Assembly (NCBI RefSeq): GCF_914767665.1
Contig: NC_059503.1
Coordinates: forward strand, 30,070,001-30,134,000
DNA length: 64,000 nt
Direction of reading: 5' to 3'
Source of the DNA: Harmonia axyridis
Lineage: Eukaryota; Arthropoda; Insecta; Coleoptera; Coccinellidae
How positions within the stretch are numbered: the first letter of the stretch is position 1; each line of letters starts with the position of its first letter. The notes below the pieces were generated by a model. It was not told the DNA's origin. It saw only the letters and a list, made by a program, of their open reading frames with translations, and ran no database searches. Shown in pieces: positions 58,039 through 64,000 of the stretch. Position numbers and translations under genes: made by a program.

Positions 58039-59199
58039 CAGCGGCGTACCCAAGGGGGGGATAAGGGGGATATATCCCCCCCAGGAGGATAATAATAACC
58101 ATTATATGTAACAACCTTATACAGGGTGTTTCAAATTAAGTCGGCACCATTGCTAACTCCGTTATTATTGATGCTACGATGTCGGTTAAATGGGCAAACT
58201 AGTAGCATTTTTAGTGGTCTTCTCGATGCCGAAAACAAACAAAAAATTGACAGTCGCGTTGTCATAATATTTCATGAAATGAAATTTTTTTCAATGGGAC
58301 ATCCTATATTTCTTCATGCATTTCGATTCGTAATAACATTCTTAACAACAAAGCTCATTTGACTTTTTTTCGTAAAGGTGAAAATAAGATAGTTGTATTA
58401 ATAGGAAACATTTATAACAAACTGATTTAATAAAGCGCTATAAAATATCGAGTAAATGGTCAAAAACACCGCGTTCTTGTTGAGCACATATTTGGGCCCT
58501 TCTATTGACACTATTGATTCACAAAATGAATGCGGCTAGCGGAATGGCTTTGAGATGGAAATTATCGTTTTGTTTATTAATATCAAATAGCTTAGTGGAG
58601 TCGATTGAATGGTGCTACATGATGATCACGGGTTTCACGAGCTCACATCCCAGCGCAGTTTTTTTCTTTTTACTGTCTTATTTTGCTATTATTAACAAAA
58701 TATTGTCATTCGTATAAGTACAAAAAATGGATATTTGGACAATCATGAGGTTTATTCGCCAAAACAAATAAATTTTTTGTACTAGTGAAAGAAATAAATA
58801 TTTCAAAATAAGTCGCTCATTTTCCACTTTAGGAAGAAAGGTGATATGAGCTTTGTTGTTGAGAAAGTTATTACGAATCGAAATGCATGAAAAGATATAG
58901 GGTGTTCCATTTAAAAAAATATCATTTTATGAAATATTATGACAACGCGACTGTCAATTTTTTGTTTGTTTTCGGCATAGAGAAGACCACTAAAAATTCT
59001 ACTAGTTTGCCCATTTAACCGACATCGTAGCATAAGTAATAACGGAGTTAGCAATGGTGCCGACTTAATTTAAAACACCCTGTATATCACAATCTTATTA
59101 TGAGTAAGCAAAATTCTCTGGAAAACTCCTTCAAAAGGAGGAAAATTTGAAAATTTTCTTCTTCATCCCCCCCAAGGCTTATGTCTGGGTACGCCACTG
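58039..59199. mobile_element. hAT-type MITE with an exact 8-bp target duplication
   Basis: The ends are CAGCGGCGTACCCAAGG on the left and CAGTGGCGTACCCAGAC when the right end is reversed. GTTTACAA occurs at 58031-58038 and again at 59200-59207, an exact 8-bp target duplication, diagnostic of hAT elements. Only about 83 bp of left and 117 bp of right hAT sequence remain around a foldback inserted inside it. No transposase gene. Confidence 0.93.
58122..59082. mobile_element. Foldback element nested in the hAT MITE, 961 bp
   Basis: The termini CAGGGTGTTTCAAATTAAGT and ACTTAATTTAAAACACCCTG are inverted and flanked by TA on both sides (58120-58121, 59083-59084). The arms, about 58122-58380 and 58830-59082, are near-perfect complements (GCTACGATGTCGGTTAAATG; GACAGTCGCGTTGTCATAAT). 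The central ~450 bp is unpaired and noncoding. The termini resemble those of the 33417-34541 element (CAGGGTGTT). Confidence 0.9.
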
Positions 59200-59454
59200 G
59201 TTTACAATGTGATATATTGATGAAAATTCTTTCGTGCTTCAAGAAAGACGTAGTTTTTCTCAGTTTAATGATTCAGCTATTGTGAAGTTATGAAAGAAGG
59301 ATTCCTGATAAAACATTCAACAATAAAATCAGGATTCTGCACGTCTATGGATTCAGCCAGCTCGATTGTGATTGGCGACACTAAACTAAAACATCTTGTA
59401 TTCGGGATCGAGCACAAATGTTTCATTCCTTGTATCTATATTCTAAGGTCAGAG

Positions 59455-59899
59455 CAAACCACCCGACGTTCAAAACAATTGCGATTTTCTTCATCAACTG
59501 TATGGCGTATTATACATGTCAAGTGCAATTGACACAGGAATTGCTGCAAGAAAATCATCGCATGCGTCGGGAATTCGTCAATTAAATACTGGGACAAAAC
59601 GAGGATTTAAAAAAAAATCACTTCAAGCGAAGCACATTTCGATATCGGTGGCTATGTTTTGCTTTGATTTCCTAGGAGTCTCCGTCGACCGCCGCGTTTC
59701 GACGACTTTATCTACCAATCCCAAGTCTAGCATCCTCATAGCTCCGCCCAGTGGTCGACGGAGGCTGTCCGAGGAAATCGTAGATTTAATGAACAAAATT
59801 GCCGTATTTGGGGACGAGAAAATCCTTGCGTTATCCAAGAGAGTCTCACGCATCCAGAGAGTCACCATTGGGTGCGCATTGTGGTCTGGTGGTGTGATT
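59455..59899 (+). pseudogene. mariner-type transposase, middle part, copy 2
   Basis: Frames give RRSKQLRFSSSTVWRI, then ITSSEAHFDIGGYV (first catalytic Asp region, DEAHF type), interrupted at about 59666-59783 by a palindromic MITE, then NKQNCRIWG and, in the next frame, RVTIGCALWSGGVI. The transposase is cut off at 59899, where a LINE fragment begins, and resumes at 60467. Confidence 0.88.
59666..59783. mobile_element. Small palindromic MITE, copy 2
   Basis: GATTTCCTAGGAGTCTCCGT at the left and, at the right, ACGGAGGCTGTCCGAGGAAA: inverted ends around CCGCGTTTCGACGACTTTAT. It sits inside the transposase frame between the GGYV and NKQN codons. Compare 57020-57118. Confidence 0.7.
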
Positions 59900-60456
59900 A
59901 GATTAGAATGAAGGAAGGGCGAAAGATCATCCTACCTCGCATGCCCCTTGACCTAAAGATCTATTGTGCATCCCCACGCTATTTACCAGTTTCTGGGGGC
60001 CACATCCATCACATGTTCCGACTTTAAAGATCAAAAAGCCAAGTTGTTGTACCCTTTTTCGGTGAACACCTTCACATTCCCATAACAAGTGTTTGGCTGT
60101 CGCAGTGGCTTCTTGACAGAATCGACATGTGTCTTCAGGCGATTTTCCCATGTGTTTCAGATGATATCTAATAGAACAGTGTCCCGTTAGTGCGCTCGTC
60201 ATTTTCCTCAGTTCCTGTTTACTGAGTGCTAGAACTCTTTCAGTCCAGCTCGTCGAGCAGGAGAGAAGTGACTTTGCCTGTCTTTGACCATTGATTGTGC
60301 ACCAGAACGCAAGTTTCCTCTTTTGTTCCCATTTGACTCCCATCGCTTGATGACTGGCTAGGAAGCCGCAAAATGGCTCTGGCCTAGTGAAGGGAATTGA
60401 CCCCACTTCCCTGGTCAGTCAGTTCGCCGTTTATCTACCGGGTAGTTGCGTTCTAC
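59900..60456 (-). mobile_element. 5'-truncated LINE inserted in the mariner, 10-bp target duplication
   Basis: TGGTGTGATT lies at 59890-59899 and again at 60457-60466. The minus strand between them encodes the C-terminal end of a LINE ORF2: ARKRKLAFWC-like KRKLAFWCTINGQRQAKSLL, ELRKMTSALTGHCSIRYHLK, GKSPEDTCRFCQEATATAKH and LLWECEGVHRKRVQQLGF, the RNase H end and CCHC-like tail of jockey/R1-type elements. The frame is open for 159 codons (60406-59927). 5' truncation and a target duplication are the hallmarks of target-primed reverse transcription. Confidence 0.92.
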
Positions 60457-60466
60457 TGGTGTGATT

Positions 60467-60945
60467 GGTCTTTCAAAATTATGCTGCAAGAGCCATAACC
60501 GTTAATTGTATCAGATATCGAGACATGAACACAACTTCTTCATGACCAAACTGGAAAATATTGATACTGAGGACATGTAGCTCCAACAAAATGAGTCTAC
60601 CTGTCATAGAGCCAGAAAAACTTTACAATTACTGCATACAACGTTTCCAGATTCGTTTACCTTAATTTGTCTTCAATATCCTACGATTTGACATCGTTAG
60701 ACTTCTTTAACTGGGACCATGTGAAACCGCAGGTCTACAAGGATAATTCGCAAAGCATTGAATAATTGAAAGCAGAAATCATTCGTGTTATTAGTGAGAT
60801 AGAGCCGCAACTATGCCAGAATGTGATTGCAAATTTTGTTAAAAGAATGACTACTGTAGATGCGCAAGATGTGATCATATGGGAGATATCATTTTCAGAT
60901 TTTAAATGGCCAATATTGTATTTCAAAAATAAATAAAAACTTTAT
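60467..60945 (+). pseudogene. mariner-type transposase, C-terminal part, copy 2
   Basis: Continues the relic interrupted at 59899: FQNYAARAITVNCIRYRDM, MTKLENIDTEDM, LQQNESTCHRARKTLQLL, then DLTSLDFFNWDHVKPQVY and LKAEIIRVISEIEPQLCQNV. The QQ.ES.CH.AR block and the DLT.LDFF box (normally LDFFLWG) identify it. Several frame changes and stops make it inactive. Confidence 0.88.
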
Positions 60946-60949
60946 CACT

Positions 60950-61165
60950 TTCAATTGAAATTCTATGTCTTTTTTATTCACTTCTAAAAACTCAATTCGG
61001 AAGACCCAGTAGATAGGATGAGTCGTCGAATTGAAACTGTATCGAAAAACTTTGGAATATTATTTCTATTTTCCCCTAATTTACCAATCCATACTTCACC
61101 CATATTTTCCCTTTGAATAAATACCTTTTAATTACTTCCTTGACTCTTACTCGAGATTTTCTTTA
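60950..61165. other. Intergenic or intronic DNA before the last gene
   Basis: Ends with a pyrimidine-containing acceptor TTTTCTTTAG at 61166. No other feature. Confidence 0.4.
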
Positions 61166-61166
61166 G

Positions 61167-64000
61167 AAGATGCCAGCAGGTGCAGGAGAACGGAAGAAAT
61201 CCGATGCAAACACAACCCAGCCGAGAGAAACTTTCAGGCCACCATGGGTGAAAGACGGACCATCCCCTCTACCCATGCCAAACGCCCCTTGGAAGTCCAA
61301 GAACGTCAGGAGGGACAGCAATACCAGCGATGGCAAACCGGAAAACCCACTAGGTGAGCCACAAACTATAATAACGAGTTTTTTTAGCTGCATGAGAAGT
61401 TTCAATGCTTTCACAGTTGAGAATGTCGAACTGTGTTGGCATTTCTATTCAGTAAGATTTGGCAATTCATCATTAGATTAGGTACCTTCCAATATTTCCT
61501 GTATTTAATCCTGGGAAATTCAGAATAGTCTGGGATGCAGCAGCCGTAACTCAAGGAATATCCCTCAACACCATGCTTTTGAAAGGAGAGGATCAACTGG
61601 CTTCTCTCTTAGGGGTACTTCTTCGTTTCAGACAGAGAAAAATTGCATTTTCCGCAGATATAAAGGAAATGTTTTTGCGCATAGGCATAATTGACCAAGA
61701 CCAACATACAACGATTTCTTTGGCGCAATGGTAACCCACAAAATAAGCTGGAAACGTATGTCATGACTGTTATGACTTTCGGATCAGCATGCTCCCCCAG
61801 TTGTGCTCAGTTTGTTAAAAATACAAACGCCAGAAAATTCATTTCTCAGTATCCAAAAGCAGTCTATAGTATTATAAATAATCACTACGTGGATGATTTA
61901 TTAGAATCTGCTGATACAGAAGAAGAAAGTATCGAAATTGCTAAGCAAATCACTATGATACATTCTAAAGGAAATTTCGAAATAAGAAACTGGTGTTCAA
62001 ATTCAAAAAAGCTTCAGGATATAATGAACAAATCGAATGATAAACCACATGATGTCAAGCTTGATATGGGAACTGACAAAAGCGAAAAAGTCCTAGGAAT
62101 GTGGTGGAACTTGACATCTGATAGTCTCATTTCTTCTTTACGTTTCAATAAGGGAAATAAAGAAGTGTTGAGTGGGGAAAAAAGACCAACGAAACGGGAG
62201 ATTCTTCGAATACTAATGTCAATATATGATCCTTCGGGACTCCTAATTTATAAATTATTATTCTCAATAAAGTGTTAAAATAATTATAACTGCAAATTGT
62301 CGCCTACCGGCATTCTTTCTTAACAGGGATTATTCAATCTGTCTTTTTTCTCTAGCCAATGTCCAACTCAGAAAGACTTCCATACCTAACAAAGAGGCAC
62401 CCGAGAATGGAACCAAGGACGTAACATTCGTCAAACCTCCACTTAAACCTGTACCTCCAAGGGAAGTGTCCCCCAAACCAAAAGAGAAACTAAAATTCGA
62501 CGTCAAACTAAACAGCGTAGAGGAGAGGATCAAGAAGGAACCTCCGAGGAGAACGCCGACCGTTGAATCAGAACTGGATAGGGTTAGTACAACTTTACGC
62601 AATAATACTTTCAAACACAAAAAAAAACAGATGAAAATAAATGTACTTACTTCGAAATCCCGCCAAAAGATCTCCTGCTATCTTGTTATCTGAAAAAAAA
62701 AAACTTTTTTTAATTATTTCCGACATCCTGCATCCCCCCATTCTGTATCAGTGCCAACTATTTTCCTATGCGCTATTCAATCGGTTAAATCCGTTTCAAT
62801 TAGCTGCCAGTTGATAGTATATCAGATGACCAGTTACCCAATTAAAATGTGCATAAAGAAATATACAAATTTTCGGAATTGTCTTTAGACCACCAAAATC
62901 AGTGACAATTTTGAGCAGTAAGTTTAGTAATGTTCCACGAAAATTAAAAGTGAAAATCCTACTTGAATTTGATATGTTCAAAGTTCTTACGATCTGTTTA
63001 TATAGGAGCATGTTGTATTTCTTTAATTCAGCTAGTATACTTTTCCGTTTCATAGTCGCAAATTCAAATTGATGAAAAAATAATTCACTTTCAAGTAACT
63101 TCCACTAACACCAAATTAGTCGATAAATATAACCAGTTTCGATTGTTGAATCTTCAAATTTAAACGAATCCATTTGAAATAAAATTCATGAAATCCAATC
63201 CATGAAAGAGAAAGTTTATAAAATACAGATGAGTTTAAAGTTATTTTCATATTAATCATACTTAAAGAGATCTTTTTCACTAGACTTTTCATCAATCACT
63301 GGAGTACCTTTCATTCCACATTATTTCTTCAGCGAAAAGTTTCCTAGTATCACCAAGAAGGGAAAATATTGGAAGAACCGCAACAAAGGACGATATTCTA
63401 AAATTTCGGAAGGAACACATATTTCAAAGCACGAAAAACAATGAATGAGACAAAATTCGAATTCGATCTGTGAATGACCACATCTGAAGACGACTGGTCT
63501 TCTATAATTAATCTCAAATCGAACGTAACCTAGTCTATTTATAAACAATAACTTATCGTACACAATTCTTGATCGACTGAGACCAGTGACCACACCACCC
63601 TCTTTCTGAAAACATGTCAGAACAAATTGTAGTCTAGTATGTTCAGACCACTTCATCATCACAATTGAAGAAAATAATTACCAATCATATGGCTGCTTCA
63701 CAGGAGATACCTGCCTTGAGAAACAAACTGGTGCGAGAGGAAAGTTTGAGAAGACTATCACAGACCCCTCCGGCACCTCCTCTACCACCACCACCTCCAC
63801 CTTCGATGCCCCCTGATTTCAAAAGAGATCCTTTGAGCAGAGAAAAACTGGAAAAGCTGGAGACTCTAAGGTGAGTTGCTTCGATATCTTCAATTTTTAA
63901 TAAACTTTAAAGCCGAAATTCATAAAAGATTTTTTTCAAACGATGATTTGTTAAAATTTAAGTAAATAGGGAAGGCACTGTAGTGAAAGCAGGAGCTTCT
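61167..64000 (+). CDS. Unidentified proline-rich protein, first exons (partial)
   Basis: Four exons in consistent phase: 61167-61353 (ATG at 61170 directly after the acceptor), 62356-62582, 63704-63870 and 63970 to the window edge. The last has a weak acceptor and is tentative. The first ~200 residues are hydrophilic, basic and proline-rich. Visible: ETFRPPWVKDGPSPLPMPNA then PW near residue 20-40; NPLANVQLRKTSIP; KPPLKPVPPREVSPKPKEKL; KLNSVEERIKKEPPRRTP; and a polyproline run APPLPPPPPPSMPP followed by LSREKLEKLETLR. A polyproline stretch with short basic blocks suggests an actin- or SH3/profilin-binding scaffold, but I do not recognise the family. The protein may begin further upstream, since the first exon is open to its acceptor. 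Confidence 0.7.
61490..62270 (+). pseudogene. BEL/Pao-type retrotransposon pol fragment in an intron
   Basis: Two frames read FRIVWDAAAVTQGISLNTML, FSADIKEMFLRIGI, then after a frameshift at about 61725 TVMTFGSACSPSCAQFVKNT, NNHYVDDLLESADTEEESIE (catalytic YVDD), EIRNWCSNSKKL, KVLGMWWNLTSDSL and REILRILMSIYDPSGLL. This is the reverse transcriptase region of BEL/Pao LTR retrotransposons. No LTRs, gag, protease or integrase are visible. It is inserted in the sense orientation in the intron between exons 61353 and 62356. Confidence 0.9.
62590..63700. other. Intron of the proline-rich gene
   Basis: About 1.1 kb, AT-rich. A 113-codon minus frame at 63321-63662 lacks motifs. No repeat recognised. 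Confidence 0.4.

Noticed and set aside
59516..59911. 131-codon open frame as an independent gene
   Set aside because: It crosses from a mariner relic through a MITE and back; recognisable transposase blocks lie in other frames.

Overview
The window is eukaryotic nuclear DNA and almost certainly from an insect. It is strongly AT-rich. Genes have short exons with GT..AG introns, and the recognisable proteins are insect-like: an amidase PGRP of the PGRP-LB type, Orai and trichoplein. The density of mariner/Tc1, Tigger, hAT and PIF/Harbinger debris also fits an insect. A beetle-like genome is my guess, but the sequence alone does not prove the order.

Genes from left to right: a 77-residue single-pass membrane microprotein (7925-8158, +); an MBD4-type DNA glycosylase (13170-14263, -); an Orai store-operated calcium channel (24787-26213, +) with unusual residues at its pore; a trichoplein/TCHP coiled-coil protein (28585-30236, -); a catalytic PGRP with three candidate alternative first exons (41273-46944, +); and the first coding exons of an unidentified proline-rich protein that runs off the right edge (61167-64000, +). 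They are unrelated in function and independently transcribed; nothing suggests an operon or a pathway cluster.

The rest is mostly transposon-derived. 10.4-12.6 kb holds a dead LINE and two small TIR elements. 17.2-21.2 kb is a composite: ~145 bp inverted repeats flank a LINE, which is itself split by an insertion carrying a dead DDE transposase. 31.7-32.0 kb is an 84-bp minisatellite. 33.4-34.5 kb and 48.6-49.7 kb are giant foldbacks with arms of over 500 bp. Smaller inverted-repeat elements lie at 15.5-16.2, 36.0-36.3, 37.8-38.5 and 39.5-40.5 kb. 49.8-51.8 kb is a nearly full-length but broken Tigger element. 56.7-61.0 kb is a stack of nested insertions (mariner, LINE, PIF/Harbinger, hAT, foldback) in which several target-site duplications can be read directly. 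A BEL/Pao pol fragment lies in an intron of the last gene.

The points most worth a second look are the Orai pore substitutions, the PGRP alternative starts (secreted versus probably cytosolic), the two giant foldbacks as possible hairpin-RNA sources, and the order of insertions at 56.7-61 kb. I did not find a convincing new multi-gene system. No CRISPR array, rRNA gene or complete tRNA gene was seen.
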